Shown: positions 9,012-21,219, counted from the stretch's first letter. The stretch: DNA of 64,000 nucleotides from Gilliamella apis (GCF_030758615.1 NZ_CP132381.1:2650787-2714786), one strand, 5' to 3'. Notes: a model not told the origin generated them from the sequence alone. Made by a program: numbers and translations.

Positions 9012-10214
9012 TTAATTATTTAACAAATCTGTCACCCAACTTGGCGCTTGTTGATTAGATGTAGCTTGAGGACTACCCGAACATAAACTTTGAGGATTGA
9101 TTGTCCATGCAGGCAAACTACGTACACCACCGCCATTACACTGCCATTGACCATTACTATCAATAGGTACCATAAATATATTTTGCGGTACGGGAAGTTG
9201 TAACCTTTTTGGTGGATTATTTTGTAAGTATTCACTATATATTTTTAAGGCACCCGTTGCACCGGTTAATTTCATTGGAGAATGATCATCGAGACCGATC
9301 CAAACTACAGCGACATTTTTACCATCAATTCCAGTAAACCAGCTATCGCGGGAATCATTACTGGTCCCTGTTTTCGCTGCTAAATTAAATGATCCATATT
9401 TAGCTTTTAGTGAACGCGATGTTCCCGATTCAACTACTTGTTGCATCGCATAAGTCGTCAAATAAGCTGATTGTTGAGAAACCGCTTGAATTTGTTGTGG
9501 ATAATTTTGATAAACAAGTTCACCCTTGTCGGATAAAACATATCTTAAAATTGTTAATGGTGCCCGTTGACCATTATTAGTAATAGTTTGGAACATCTGT
9601 GCGGTTTCTAAAGGCGTTAACTCTAGAGCACCCAATAATCTTGATGGTAAATTCGGAATACGATCTTGAGGTACACCCAATGCTTGTAAAGTATTCTTGG
9701 TTGCATCTAAACCTAATCCCATCCCTAAATTAACGGTAGGAACATTAAGAGAAAGGGCTAACGCATCAATTAACATTACTTTATCGCGAAACTTGCGGTC
9801 AAAATTCTTTGGTTGCCAATAACTACCATTATCCAACTTTATTGATAATGGACTGTCATCAAGCCAACTATTAAGCTGATAACGCCCCGGTTGGCCTAAT
9901 GCGGTTAAGTAAGTCGATGGTTTTGCAAGTGAACCAATTGCTCGTCTTGTTAGCCACGCGCGGTTATAACCAGGATAACGAGGCTCAGCACTACCAATAA
10001 TAGCACGAATTTCACCTGTTTCACGGCTGACAATGACCATTGCCGTTTGTAAATCTTTATTCGTCGATTTGCGTAAATTTTCAATTTCATTGGTTACAGA
10101 TTGTTCAGCTGCAGCTTGAGCAACCGGATCAAAGGTGGTGAAAATTTTCATACCGGAAAGGTGATCCGCTTTATCACCTAACTGTTTTCTCAGCTCGCTA
10201 CGCACAACTTGCAT
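9012..10214 (-). CDS. mrcB: Penicillin-binding protein 1b, C-terminal (transpeptidase) part of a frameshifted mrcB
   Basis: This open frame of 400 codons carries the transpeptidase half of the bifunctional peptidoglycan synthase PBP1b. It begins MQVVRSELRKQLGDKADHLS, which in E. coli PBP1b follows directly after VISPQPAF. The PBP motifs are present: the active-site SLAKP (near residue 94 of this piece), SLN (about residue 155) and KTGTS (about residue 280). The same frame upstream of the ATG encodes VISPQPAF back to 10238, where it meets the run of six G that ends the N-terminal frame. On its own the piece would lack a membrane anchor. See the finding on the frameshift. Confidence 0.85.
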   Translation of the reverse strand: MQVVRSELRKQLGDKADHLSGMKIFTTFDPVAQAAAEQSVTNEIENLRKSTNKDLQTAMVIVSRETGEIRAIIGSAEPRYPGYNRAWLTRRAIGSLAKPSTYLTALGQPGRYQLNSWLDDSPLSIKLDNGSYWQPKNFDRKFRDKVMLIDALALSLNVPTVNLGMGLGLDATKNTLQALGVPQDRIPNLPSRLLGALELTPLETAQMFQTITNNGQRAPLTILRYVLSDKGELVYQNYPQQIQAVSQQSAYLTTYAMQQVVESGTSRSLKAKYGSFNLAAKTGTSNDSRDSWFTGIDGKNVAVVWIGLDDHSPMKLTGATGALKIYSEYLQNNPPKRLQLPVPQNIFMVPIDSNGQWQCNGGGVRSLPAWTINPQSLCSGSPQATSNQQAPSWVTDLLNN

Positions 10215-10234
10215 AAATGCAGGTTGTGGAGATA

Positions 10235-11335
10235 TTACCCCCCTTTTGGTAAAACGGAAAGAGGACGTTGACTGAGTAAGTTGAATAACTCCTCATCAAT
10301 AATCCCTTGTTGTTCAGCAAGCTTTAAGACAACATTACGGCGTTCAATCACTTGTTGTGGTTGAGTCCAAGGATTATAGTATGAAGCACCTTTTACCATC
10401 CCCACTAATACAGCTTGTTGATCTAATGTCAATTCATTAACTGGGCGTCCAAAGTAATAAAGACTGGCTAATGGAAAGCCATGGATCTCTTCACTACCAG
10501 CTTGCCCTAGATAAACCTCATTGAGGTAAAGTTCTAAAATACGTTCTTTACTATAACGAGCATCTAAAATTATAGCCATATATGCTTCACGTATTTTACG
10601 GCTTAAGCTTCTTTCATTAGTCAAAAAAAGGTTTTTAACTGTTTGTTGGGTTAATGTGCTACCACCTTCGGTTCGGCCGGTGGTTAAATTGACAAAAATA
10701 GCCCGTCCAATTGAATATAAACTTACACCATGATGGTCATAAAAACGTTTATCTTCAGTTGCAATTAAGGTTTTTATTAACGAATCAGAAAACTCTTTTA
10801 ACGGGACAAAAAGTCGTTGTTCACCGTTAGGTGAATGCATCATAGTTATTAATTTAGGATCTATTTTAAGTAAGCCAAAGTCACGACCAGTATCTAAATT
10901 AGATATACGATCAATTCTGTTATCATAAAAAGTAATTCTGACTCGAAAAGCTTGCTCTTCACCATCAGGGAAAGTAAATGGTCGTCGATAAATTTCTACA
11001 GCATCGTTTTGGACAATAAATTCACCAGGACGAGTTGCTTTACTATCTTGTTGACGATATTGTGCACCTTTTAACAGCGTAACAACATCACTCAGGCTAT
11101 AATCACTATCAGGTTCAAGATCTACAATTTGCCCATACACAGCAGCCGGTAATTCCCAGACATTACCATCGATGCGTTCTTTAATTTGTTGATCTAAATA
11201 AATTCCATAAACAACAGTTACTGCAACAAATATAAGAAATAACTTAAATAGTAACCACCAGACACGGCGCCACCATGATTTGTTATTTTTCTTCGAAATT
11301 TTTTTAGTAGATGTCTTTTTCGTTGTTTTTTTCAA
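10235..11335 (-). CDS. mrcB: Penicillin-binding protein 1b, N-terminal (glycosyltransferase) part of a frameshifted mrcB
   Basis: N-terminal half of PBP1b: a Lys-rich cytoplasmic tail, one membrane helix (WWLLFKLFLIFVAVTVVYGI), a UB2H-like domain (from YLDQQIKERIDG through QYRQQD) and the GT51 glycosyltransferase with EDKRFYDHHGVSLYSIGRA, GGSTLTQQTVKNLFL and RKIREAYMA. The frame ends PLSVLPKGG then TAA at 10235, where E. coli PBP1b continues VISPQPAF. I prefer a TTG start at 11335, which has AGGTG just before it; an in-frame GTG at 11413 has no visible ribosome-binding site. Joined to the downstream piece, the protein would have 774 residues, close to the usual PBP1b length. Its neighbours mepM, pal, tolB and cpoB act in the same wall-outer membrane process. 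Confidence 0.85.
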   Translation of the reverse strand: MKKTTKKTSTKKISKKNNKSWWRRVWWLLFKLFLIFVAVTVVYGIYLDQQIKERIDGNVWELPAAVYGQIVDLEPDSDYSLSDVVTLLKGAQYRQQDSKATRPGEFIVQNDAVEIYRRPFTFPDGEEQAFRVRITFYDNRIDRISNLDTGRDFGLLKIDPKLITMMHSPNGEQRLFVPLKEFSDSLIKTLIATEDKRFYDHHGVSLYSIGRAIFVNLTTGRTEGGSTLTQQTVKNLFLTNERSLSRKIREAYMAIILDARYSKERILELYLNEVYLGQAGSEEIHGFPLASLYYFGRPVNELTLDQQAVLVGMVKGASYYNPWTQPQQVIERRNVVLKLAEQQGIIDEELFNLLSQRPLSVLPKGG

Positions 11336-11458
11336 ACTGCACCTGATATTTATGTTAAATAAAACTGTCTTATGATAGCACAACTTTTTTCTGATGCATT
11401 GGCCTTCTTTCACATAAGAATTTTTAGTTTAAATAATGGATTTGAAGACAAAAATCAG

Positions 11459-12820
11459 TTAAAAACTAAGTTTAGGTTTAATATTTTTAACTTTTTCAAT
11501 AAATGCTTTCTTAGATTTACCTGTTAAACCTTCATTAATTGGCAAACTAGCAGTTAATGGATTAACTGGTTTGTTATTGATATGTAATTCAAAATGTAAA
11601 TGAGGTCCTGTCGAACGCCCTGTATTACCTGACAAACCAATTTTATCGCCTTGTTTAACTTGTTGTCCTGGTTTTACTAAAATTTTATCCAGATGCATAT
11701 AAGCTGTCATATATTGCCTACCATGTCGAATAGCAACATAGTTACCGGCAGAACCGCTATATTTTGCAATAACAACTTCACCATTACCAACCGATAAAAC
11801 AGGTGTTCCTCGAGATACAGCGAAATCAACACCATTATGTGCTGTAACTATCCCTGTAACTGGATTTACCCGGCGTGGATTAAATCCTGATGATACGCGA
11901 GCTTGTTTAGCTAAAGGATAACGGAAAAAACTTTGAGATAAACTACTTGCATTAATATCATAGTATTTACCATCATCAGCCAAAATAGCGTAATAATCTT
12001 TAGTTCCATTTTTAATCCGAACACCAAGAAGTTTGCTATTAGATAATCTTTTACCATGCATTTCACGTGACAAATATACAGCAAATTTATCTCCGACTTT
12101 TAAACGGCGAAAATCCAATCGCCATTGCAAGGCGCGAGTAATAATACCGATTTCATTGCTTGTCAAACCGGCTTTACGTGCATCAGCTACAAAACTCGTT
12201 TTAAGATCACCAGTAATGACAACATTTTCGGATGTACCTTCTATAGTTTCAGAACTTTCTATAAATTTATTACCTGACTTTTCAAAAATACGAACGTTAT
12301 TGCTCGATATTGTCCAATTGAAAGTTAATAAATTATGGTTGTCATCAGTTGTCCAGCTTACTTGCTGGCCAATTCTTAAATTGGCCAGCTGTTTAAATTT
12401 ACTTGTTAACTGTAAAATGTCATTTTTATTAACATTATAACGAAATAAAATATCGTGTAATGTATCTCCACGTGCAATGGTATATTGTACAGTATTATCT
12501 TTTTCTTCAGAGATATCATCTAATTCATCTTTAGCTATAGCATCTTCTGGAACATCGGATGATTCGGTAACATTTTCCGATTTTGATTTATCACCAACCA
12601 TATCTATTCGACCATCACCAATAACAACTGATGATGTTGACGTATCTGTCACTGTGGTTTGCGCTTGTGAATTTAACGGAACATATACTGTACGATCTAG
12701 ATTTAAAGGACGCCACAATATAGTTACTAAAATCACAACAACAAGGACGCCTAATATTGAAAAATAAGGAATCTTCAACTTATTTTTTTCATTATCAGGG
12801 GATTTAATCTGCTGTACCAA
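11459..12820 (-). CDS. mepM: Murein DD-endopeptidase MepM (YebA), M23 family
   Basis: Zinc-dependent endopeptidase that cuts peptide cross-links so that new strands can be inserted. It has 453 residues with an N-terminal membrane anchor at about 20-36 (PYFSILGVLVVVILVTILW). A LysM-like/OapA region follows (YTIARGDTLHDILFRYNVNK). The M23 domain has HNGVDFAVSRGTPV (zinc ligands H and D) and the HLHF motif in TGRSTGPHLHFELH. It is 28 bp downstream of znuA, the zinc importer, in the same order as in E. coli. This is a plausible functional link because the enzyme needs zinc. Confidence 0.93.
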   Translation of the reverse strand: MVQQIKSPDNEKNKLKIPYFSILGVLVVVILVTILWRPLNLDRTVYVPLNSQAQTTVTDTSTSSVVIGDGRIDMVGDKSKSENVTESSDVPEDAIAKDELDDISEEKDNTVQYTIARGDTLHDILFRYNVNKNDILQLTSKFKQLANLRIGQQVSWTTDDNHNLLTFNWTISSNNVRIFEKSGNKFIESSETIEGTSENVVITGDLKTSFVADARKAGLTSNEIGIITRALQWRLDFRRLKVGDKFAVYLSREMHGKRLSNSKLLGVRIKNGTKDYYAILADDGKYYDINASSLSQSFFRYPLAKQARVSSGFNPRRVNPVTGIVTAHNGVDFAVSRGTPVLSVGNGEVVIAKYSGSAGNYVAIRHGRQYMTAYMHLDKILVKPGQQVKQGDKIGLSGNTGRSTGPHLHFELHINNKPVNPLTASLPINEGLTGKSKKAFIEKVKNIKPKLSF

Positions 12821-12848
12821 AATTAACCTTAACTATTTATTATCTAAA

Positions 12849-13808
12849 TTATTTTTCATCTAAACAATCCAACAGTTCTTGTGTCAATGCAAATAAAAAG
12901 TGTGAATATGAATCTTTTGTTATAGGGATACCAGTCCCTAATGGATTTAACTCACCAATTCGAACATCCGTACCATTCACTATCTTTTTAATTATTGCAG
13001 GGCTAAACTGTGGCTCTCTAAAAACACAGACCGCTTGATGTTCAGCTAATTCTTTTTGAATTGCATAAACTGTTTGAACGCCAGGCTGTACTGCTGGATT
13101 TATGGTAAAACTTCCTAGATTCTTTAATCCGAAATGCGATTCAAAATAACCATAAGCATCATGAAACACAAAATAGCCCCTATTTTGGACGTTAATTAGT
13201 TTTTTTGCAATATTTTGTTCCGTTTCTGATAAATTTGTAATGAACTCGTCTAGATTTGCACCAAGTATTGCTGCTTTATTGGGGTATAAGTCGATCAGTT
13301 TAGCATGAATTGATTTAGCAATGATTTTAGCAATTTTAGGTGAAAGCCAAATATGTTCATCATATTCACCATGATGATGATGATCACTATCAATGTGCAT
13401 ATCATTATCATGATGTTTATCTTCTTGATGGCTTGTACGAAGTAAAGTTTCAATTTCAGCGATATCCATTAATTCTATTTGTTTCTGTTGATCAATATTT
13501 TTTAAGACAGTTGGCATAAAAGTTTCCATATCCTCACCAACCCAAATTATTAAGTCTGCATTCTTGATTTTAATTAAATCAGAAGGTTTTAATGAATAAG
13601 TGTGTGGTGAAGCGCCATCAGGTAATAATATATCGGTATCTATTACACCTGATGATATTGCTTCGGTAATAAATCCAATAGGCCTTACTGAAGAAATTAT
13701 TGTTGCATTAGCATTAACTATTAGCGCCCAAATAGATAAAAAAACTAATAAAAAAAAACGGATAGACTTTATAGTAGTGTTAGTTAAATTTGTCACATTA
13801 TCATCCAA
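12849..13808 (-). CDS. znuA: High-affinity zinc-binding periplasmic protein ZnuA
   Basis: Solute-binding protein that delivers zinc to the ZnuBC importer. The signal peptide ends ALIVNANA. The cluster A-I family pattern is clear: SVRPIGFITEAI, LPDGASPHTYSLKPSD (first zinc His), a charged His-rich loop (HQEDKHHDNDMHIDSDHHHH, about residues 140-160) typical of ZnuA, DEHIWLSP (second His), FVFHDAYGYFE (third His) and FREPQFSPAIIKKI. The open frame begins with TTG at 13808; a GTG at 13796 is an alternative and neither has a strong ribosome-binding site. It is divergent from znuC with a Zur box between them. Confidence 0.95.
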   Translation of the reverse strand: MDDNVTNLTNTTIKSIRFFLLVFLSIWALIVNANATIISSVRPIGFITEAISSGVIDTDILLPDGASPHTYSLKPSDLIKIKNADLIIWVGEDMETFMPTVLKNIDQQKQIELMDIAEIETLLRTSHQEDKHHDNDMHIDSDHHHHGEYDEHIWLSPKIAKIIAKSIHAKLIDLYPNKAAILGANLDEFITNLSETEQNIAKKLINVQNRGYFVFHDAYGYFESHFGLKNLGSFTINPAVQPGVQTVYAIQKELAEHQAVCVFREPQFSPAIIKKIVNGTDVRIGELNPLGTGIPITKDSYSHFLFALTQELLDCLDEK

Positions 13809-13840
13809 TATTTATAAAATATGATGGAATAAACCAGAAT

Positions 13841-13861
13841 AATTGTTATAATATAACATAA
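13841..13861. promoter_or_regulatory. Zur box in the znuA-znuC divergent promoter region
   Basis: GTTATAATATAAC at 13845-13857 is a perfect 6-1-6 palindrome and matches the core of the gammaproteobacterial Zur operator (TGTTATANTATAACA type). It lies 37-49 bp from the znuA start and 34-46 bp from the znuC start, so one repressor site can control both directions. Confidence 0.85.
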
Positions 13862-13890
13862 CATATTGACCAGCAAGGACTAATAATATC

Positions 13891-14661
13891 ATGACGCAAT
13901 TAATGTCACTTGATAATATTTCTGTTGAAATAAATAACCAGAAAATATTATATGATATTTCATTAACGGTTAATTTAAATCAAATTATTACAGTTTTAGG
14001 GCCAAACGGTGCTGGTAAATCAACGCTTGTCAAAGTTATCTTAGGTTTAATTAAACCAACTACAGGTAGCATTAAACGTACAAGTGATTTAACTATCGGC
14101 TATGTTCCTCAATCCATAAATTTAAATCCAACTTTACCGATTACTGTAAAACGTTTTATGCGGTTAAATAAACAATTAAGTCAAATAGATATTCATAAAA
14201 CATTATCATTAGTTAAGGCTGAATATTTGATAGATCGATCCATGCATCAACTATCAGGTGGTGAACTGCAGCGAGTTCTTTTAGCACAAGCATTAGCCAA
14301 ACGCCCAAAGTTACTCATTCTTGATGAACCAACACAAGGCGTTGATGTTAATGGACAGGTACTGTTATATGATTTAATTATTGATGCAAAACATGAGTTT
14401 AACTGTGGTGTATTAATGGTTTCACATGATCTACATCTAGTCATGGCAAAAACTGATGAGGTAATTTGTTTAAACCACCATATTTGTTGTTCAGGAACAC
14501 CAGCAAGTGTTTCAAATGATCCTGAGTTTATTTCGCTTTTCGGACAACATGGCGCATCACAAATTGCTTTATATAAACATCATCACAATCATGACCATGA
14601 TTTTTGCCAGCATCAACATAATCAAAAAATTATATTACCTGACCAACGAGGAAAAAAATAA
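13891..14661 (+). CDS. znuC: Zinc ABC transporter ATP-binding protein ZnuC
   Basis: ATPase of the zinc importer, 256 residues. Walker [10 protein letters not shown] (about residue 38), the signature [15 protein letters not shown], Walker [13 protein letters not shown] and the H-loop VSHDLHLVM are all present. The C-terminus is His-rich ([15 protein letters not shown]), as is common in ZnuC. AAGGA precedes the ATG. Its stop codon overlaps the ATG of znuB (TAATG), so the two are translationally coupled. Confidence 0.95.
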   Translation: MTQLMSLDNISVEINNQKILYDISLTVNLNQIITVLGPNGAGKSTLVKVILGLIKPTTGSIKRTSDLTIGYVPQSINLNPTLPITVKRFMRLNKQLSQIDIHKTLSLVKAEYLIDRSMHQLSGGELQRVLLAQALAKRPKLLILDEPTQGVDVNGQVLLYDLIIDAKHEFNCGVLMVSHDLHLVMAKTDEVICLNHHICCSGTPASVSNDPEFISLFGQHGASQIALYKHHHNHDHDFCQHQHNQKIILPDQRGKK

Positions 14662-15461
14662 TGATCGAGTTACTGTTACCCTCTTTACTGGCAGGATTAA
14701 GTTTAACCTGTTTGACAGGACCTTTAGGTACATTTGTTGTTTGGCGAAGAATGTCCTATTTTGGTGATACATTATCTCACGCCGCATTATTAGGGGTAGC
14801 TTTTGGTTTTCTTTTAAATATCAATCTATTTTATGCCATTATTTTAGTAACATTGATATTAGCTATTGGATTATTATGGTTAGAATCTCAAAAGCAACTT
14901 CCTGTTGATACTTTACTGGGTATTTTAGCTCATAGCGCTCTTTCATTAGGTTTAGTTGTAATAAGTTTAATGAATAATATACGCATTGATTTAATGGGCT
15001 ATCTATTTGGTGATCTTTTATCTATAACGATGTTTGATGTTTACCAAATAATCATCTGTGTAGTAATAATTGGACTATTGCTTGTGTGGCGGTGGAATCA
15101 TTTTTTATTTATTACGGTTAGTGAAGAATTAGCATTTAGTCATGGAATTAATGTACCAATAACAAAATTTATTCTAACCATACTACTAGCATTAACGATA
15201 GGTATTGCTATGAAATTTGTTGGCGCTTTAATAATTACAGCACTGTTAATCATCCCAGCAGCTACTGCAAAATACTATGCTAAAAATCCTGAATCAATGG
15301 CAATTATTGCGATATTAATTGGCATGTGCTCAATCATTGGTGGAATACTATTTTCATTAGTTTATGATACTCCTACAGGTCCTTCTGTTGTATTAAGCAA
15401 TACTTGCTTATTTTTTATATCACTATTTATTTCTAAATTATTTTTGAGTAAGAAAAATTAA
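14661..15461 (+). CDS. znuB: Zinc ABC transporter permease ZnuB
   Basis: Inner-membrane permease of the zinc importer (ABC-3 family), 266 residues with about eight hydrophobic segments. Typical features are [36 protein letters not shown] near the N-terminus, and [19 protein letters not shown] in the second half, all characteristic of ABC-3 permeases. It shares one base with the stop codon of znuC. The 120 bp that follow lead to comM, which probably has its own promoter. Confidence 0.95.
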   Translation: MIELLLPSLLAGLSLTCLTGPLGTFVVWRRMSYFGDTLSHAALLGVAFGFLLNINLFYAIILVTLILAIGLLWLESQKQLPVDTLLGILAHSALSLGLVVISLMNNIRIDLMGYLFGDLLSITMFDVYQIIICVVIIGLLLVWRWNHFLFITVSEELAFSHGINVPITKFILTILLALTIGIAMKFVGALIITALLIIPAATAKYYAKNPESMAIIAILIGMCSIIGGILFSLVYDTPTGPSVVLSNTCLFFISLFISKLFLSKKN

Positions 15462-15483
15462 AATGTTTGCAAAAATATAAAAT

Positions 15484-15505
15484 TTATTGCGAGAAGCTAC
15501 GTATT
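15484..15505 (+). promoter_or_regulatory. Possible CRP-S (Sxy-dependent CRP) site upstream of comM
   Basis: TTATTGCGAGAAGCTACGTA has a left half TTGCGA that fits the CRP-S type half site (TGCGA rather than TGTGA). The right half (ACGTA for TCGCA) matches 3 of 5. It lies about 77-98 bp before comM, a gene in the CRP-S regulon of H. influenzae. Tentative. Confidence 0.3.
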
Positions 15506-15581
15506 TTTCTATCTATTATTTATAACAATTTTTAATTAATAATAAGCTAACAAGAATTTCCATGTTATTGATGATAAAATT

Positions 15582-17105
15582 ATGTCTCTCGCTATTATTT
15601 TTACTAGAGCCTCTATTGGTATACAAGCACCTCAAATTAACGTTGAGGTACATATTAGTAATGGTTTACCGGGCTTCGTGCTTGTTGGTTTACCAGAAGC
15701 AACAGTAAAAGAATCTAAAGACCGTGTTAGAAGTGCTATAATCAATAGTGGTTTTACATTTCCTTCAAAGAAAATAACCGTTAATTTATCCCCTGCCGAT
15801 CTACCCAAAGAAGGGAGTCGTTTTGATTTACCTATAGCTATTGCTATTCTTGCTGCAACAGAACAGATACCAATGGATCAACTTGCTAAATATGAATTTT
15901 TAGGTGAATTAGCCCTTTCCGGTGAAATTAAGGCTGTGAAAGGGGCGATTCCTGCAGCTATATCATCGAAAAAAAATAATCGTATTTTAATTATTTCAGC
16001 TGAAAATCAATCTGAAATATCATTAATACATCAAAATCATACATTAATTACACATAATTTACTGGAATTGTGTCAATATTTATATAATGAAATTAGCTTA
16101 CACTCAGTTGAATATAGAAAGTATCAAGAAGAGAAAGATCAACTCGCTAGCCTACAAGATGTAATTGGTCAGGAACATGCTAAAAGAGCGTTAGAAATTG
16201 CTGCAGCCGGTGGACATAATCTATTATTAATAGGACCACCAGGAACAGGTAAAACCATGTTAGCAACACGATTAACATCATTACTACCACCTTTATCAGA
16301 TGATGAGGCTCTTGAAAGTGCAGCAATTACAAGTCTTGTTAACTCGAATGGTTCAATACTGAATTGGCGAACAAGACCATTTAGATCACCACATCACAGT
16401 GCATCAACTGCGGCGCTAGTAGGAGGAGGCTCAATTCCCAGACCTGGCGAAATTTCATTAGCACATAATGGAGTTTTATTTTTAGATGAATTACCAGAGT
16501 TTAACCGTAAAGTTTTAGATGCCTTAAGAGAACCTATTGAGTCAGGTGAAATCGTTATATCAAGAGCCAATGCAAAAATAAAATTCCCAGCTAGATTTCA
16601 ACTCATAGCTGCAATGAATCCAAGTCCCACAGGTCATTATCAAGGTACTCATAACAGAACAACACCACAGCAAATAATACGATATTTAAATAGGCTATCC
16701 GGGCCATTTTTAGATCGGTTTGATATTTCTATTGAAGTACCATTATTACCAAGGGGCACATTAAGCCAAAAGGCTACAGCAACAGAGACAACAGAAAAAG
16801 TAAAAAAAAGAGTGATTGATACGAGAAAGATTCAAATGCTAAGAAATAACAAATTAAATAGTCAATTATCACCAAAAGAAATTCAAATACATTGCCAACT
16901 AAGTGATGAAGACAATAATTATTTGGAGCAGGCTTTAATCAAGTTAGGTCTCTCTGCTAGAGCGTGGCATCGGATATTAAAAGTATCACGTACTATTGCT
17001 GACTTAGACTGTTCAAAAAACATAGAACGAAAACATATTTCAGAAGCTCTGAGTTATCGTTCTATGGATCGATTATTAATTCAGCTGCACAAAAATATTG
17101 GCTAA
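15582..17105 (+). CDS. comM: ComM (YifB), Mg-chelatase-like AAA+ helicase for natural transformation
   Basis: Hexameric AAA+ protein that promotes branch migration when transforming DNA is integrated. It has 507 residues, the usual length. The N-terminal ChlI domain (GLPGFVLVGLPEATVKESKDR, through SGEIKAVKGAIPAA) is followed by the AAA+ core with Walker A LLIGPPGTGKTML (about residue 210), the PHHSAS segment, Walker B VLFLDELPEF and the FQLIAAMNP sensor region. The C-terminal Mg_chelatase_C domain contains LSARAWHRILKVSRTIADL. It faces maoP, as in E. coli (yifB-yifE). The window also carries sxy, the competence regulator. Confidence 0.93.
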   Translation: MSLAIIFTRASIGIQAPQINVEVHISNGLPGFVLVGLPEATVKESKDRVRSAIINSGFTFPSKKITVNLSPADLPKEGSRFDLPIAIAILAATEQIPMDQLAKYEFLGELALSGEIKAVKGAIPAAISSKKNNRILIISAENQSEISLIHQNHTLITHNLLELCQYLYNEISLHSVEYRKYQEEKDQLASLQDVIGQEHAKRALEIAAAGGHNLLLIGPPGTGKTMLATRLTSLLPPLSDDEALESAAITSLVNSNGSILNWRTRPFRSPHHSASTAALVGGGSIPRPGEISLAHNGVLFLDELPEFNRKVLDALREPIESGEIVISRANAKIKFPARFQLIAAMNPSPTGHYQGTHNRTTPQQIIRYLNRLSGPFLDRFDISIEVPLLPRGTLSQKATATETTEKVKKRVIDTRKIQMLRNNKLNSQLSPKEIQIHCQLSDEDNNYLEQALIKLGLSARAWHRILKVSRTIADLDCSKNIERKHISEALSYRSMDRLLIQLHKNIG

Positions 17106-17109
17106 AACA

Positions 17110-17448
17110 TTAATCATCACTATCGACAAAATCATCACTTACATCAACTTGAGGTTTTCCTCCTGATAATGTGTGAAAACGTTTTGGTTTATTAATTTTA
17201 GAAAGGTACTTTATCCACGCTTTTTCATAATCAGTAGATGGCTCTTTTTTCCCTTTACAAACCGCAACAAAAGATTTTTCTTCTGGAGTGGCTGGCTTTT
17301 TAACTTCTGTATCAAGATCTCTAAAAGCACAACCATATTTTTCTAAGATCTGAGCTTCTTTAATAGTAAAATCACCATGACGAGAAAAACCTCTTGGATA
17401 ATTCTTATTATCAAAAAAACGTTGTTGACTTACAAAACTCTCAGCCAT
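17110..17448 (-). CDS. maoP: Macrodomain Ori organisation protein MaoP (YifE, DUF413)
   Basis: Small protein of 112 residues. Its E. coli counterpart acts with the maoS site to organise the Ori macrodomain of the chromosome. The N-terminal part [27 protein letters not shown]... and the core ...[22 protein letters not shown] are characteristic of the DUF413 family, followed by [15 protein letters not shown] and WIKYLSK. The C-terminal tail is acidic ([11 protein letters not shown]). It ends four bases from the end of comM, tail to tail, a neighbourhood conserved with E. coli. Function is taken from the family. Confidence 0.88.
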   Translation of the reverse strand: MAESFVSQQRFFDNKNYPRGFSRHGDFTIKEAQILEKYGCAFRDLDTEVKKPATPEEKSFVAVCKGKKEPSTDYEKAWIKYLSKINKPKRFHTLSGGKPQVDVSDDFVDSDD

Positions 17449-17582
17449 GTTATATCCTCTAGATTATAAATATTGTTGGGCGGGAATTATAATTGACAAA
17501 GTAAATCTGTAAACAAAATTTTTTTATTTACGTAAATAAATTTGAATAAGTGATTAAATTTAGAGCAAAACGTCTTTTTTTA

Positions 17583-17658
17583 TGGCAGGGGCGGAGAGTC
17601 TCGAACTCCCAACACCCGGTTTTGGAGACCGGTGCTCTACCAATTGAACTACGCCCCT
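17583..17658 (-). tRNA. tRNA-Trp (anticodon CCA)
   Basis: A 76-nt cloverleaf beginning AGGGGCGTAGTTCAATTGG, anticodon stem-loop CCGGTCTCCAAAACCGG with anticodon CCA, and encoded 3' CCA. It follows tRNA-Asp at the distal end of the rRNA operon, as in some E. coli rrn operons. Confidence 0.97.
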
Positions 17659-17666
17659 AGAAAAAG

Positions 17667-17743
17667 TGGCGGAACGGACGGGGCTCGAACCCGCGACCCC
17701 CTGCGTGACAGGCAGGTATTCTAACCAACTGAACTACCGCTCC
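17667..17743 (-). tRNA. tRNA-Asp (anticodon GTC)
   Basis: A 77-nt cloverleaf beginning GGAGCGGTAGTTCAGTTGG, anticodon loop CTGTCAC with anticodon GTC, T-loop GGTTCGAGCC, and encoded CCA. It sits between 5S rRNA and tRNA-Trp, eight bases from the latter. Confidence 0.97.
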
Positions 17744-17775
17744 ACCGTATTTGGTATGTATATATAAATTTAAAA

Positions 17776-17893
17776 GTCTGGCGGCACCCTACTCTCACAT
17801 GGGTAATACCCACACTACCATCGGCACTACGGCGTTTCACTTCTGAGTTCGGCATGGGGTCAGGTGGGACCACCGCGCTATTACCGCCAGACA
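17776..17893 (-). rRNA. rrf: 5S ribosomal RNA
   Basis: About 118 nt on the minus strand. The ends pair (TGTCTGGCGG / CCGCCAGAC). The conserved stretch CGGTGGTCCCACCTGACCCC, then CCGAACTCAGAAGTGAAACG, is intact. The exact ends are set by comparison with E. coli 5S. Confidence 0.96.
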
Positions 17894-18019
17894 TATTCTG
17901 TCTTCTCTTATCTCTATTGCTGTGCATTATCTCATATCCACAACAATCCATCAATCCGGAACAAACTGTTCGATTATCTATTAATCTATCTTCGCGTACC
18001 CAAAACAACTCCGAGTTGT

Positions 18020-20917
<2,898 letters not shown>

Positions 20918-21038
20918 TTACAACTCACAGTTGTCTTGGTTTTAATTACGCTTTTTTCTCTTTCTTATCTCAATCTAACATATTTTCATATATCAGCTTG
21001 CCATAAAAACGAGAACTCGTTTCTTTCAGCTTGTTCCT

Positions 21039-21052
21039 AATTGTTAAAGAGC
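21039..21052 (-). promoter_or_regulatory. boxA antitermination element in the 16S-23S spacer
   Basis: GCTCTTTAACAATT on the minus strand is identical to the E. coli rrn boxA. It lies between tRNA-Glu and 23S and would load the NusB/NusE antitermination complex. Confidence 0.85.
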
Positions 21053-21127
21053 TTTATCTTTCTATTCATTCGAATATCAAATAAATACAAACATAATTTT
21101 TTTTAAAAATAGCTTCATCACATTTAA

Positions 21128-21203
21128 TGGCGTCCCCTAGGGGATTCGAACCCCTGTTACCGCCGTGAAAGGGCGATGTCCTAGGCCTCTAGACGAAGGG
21201 GAC
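21128..21203 (-). tRNA. tRNA-Glu (anticodon TTC) in the rRNA spacer
   Basis: A 76-nt cloverleaf beginning GTCCCCTTCGTCTAGAGG, anticodon loop CTTTCAC with anticodon TTC, and encoded CCA. It is the only tRNA in the 16S-23S spacer, corresponding to the tRNA-Glu class of gammaproteobacterial rrn operons. Confidence 0.97.
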
Positions 21204-21219
21204 TTAACTATTTTTCGAC

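Noticed and set aside
12033..12767. Two open frames on the plus strand opposite mepM
   Set aside because: Shadows of a clearly coding M23 endopeptidase gene.
13370..13400. Repeated ATGATG/CATCAT triplets as a microsatellite
   Set aside because: They encode the His-rich zinc-binding loop of ZnuA, a normal family feature.
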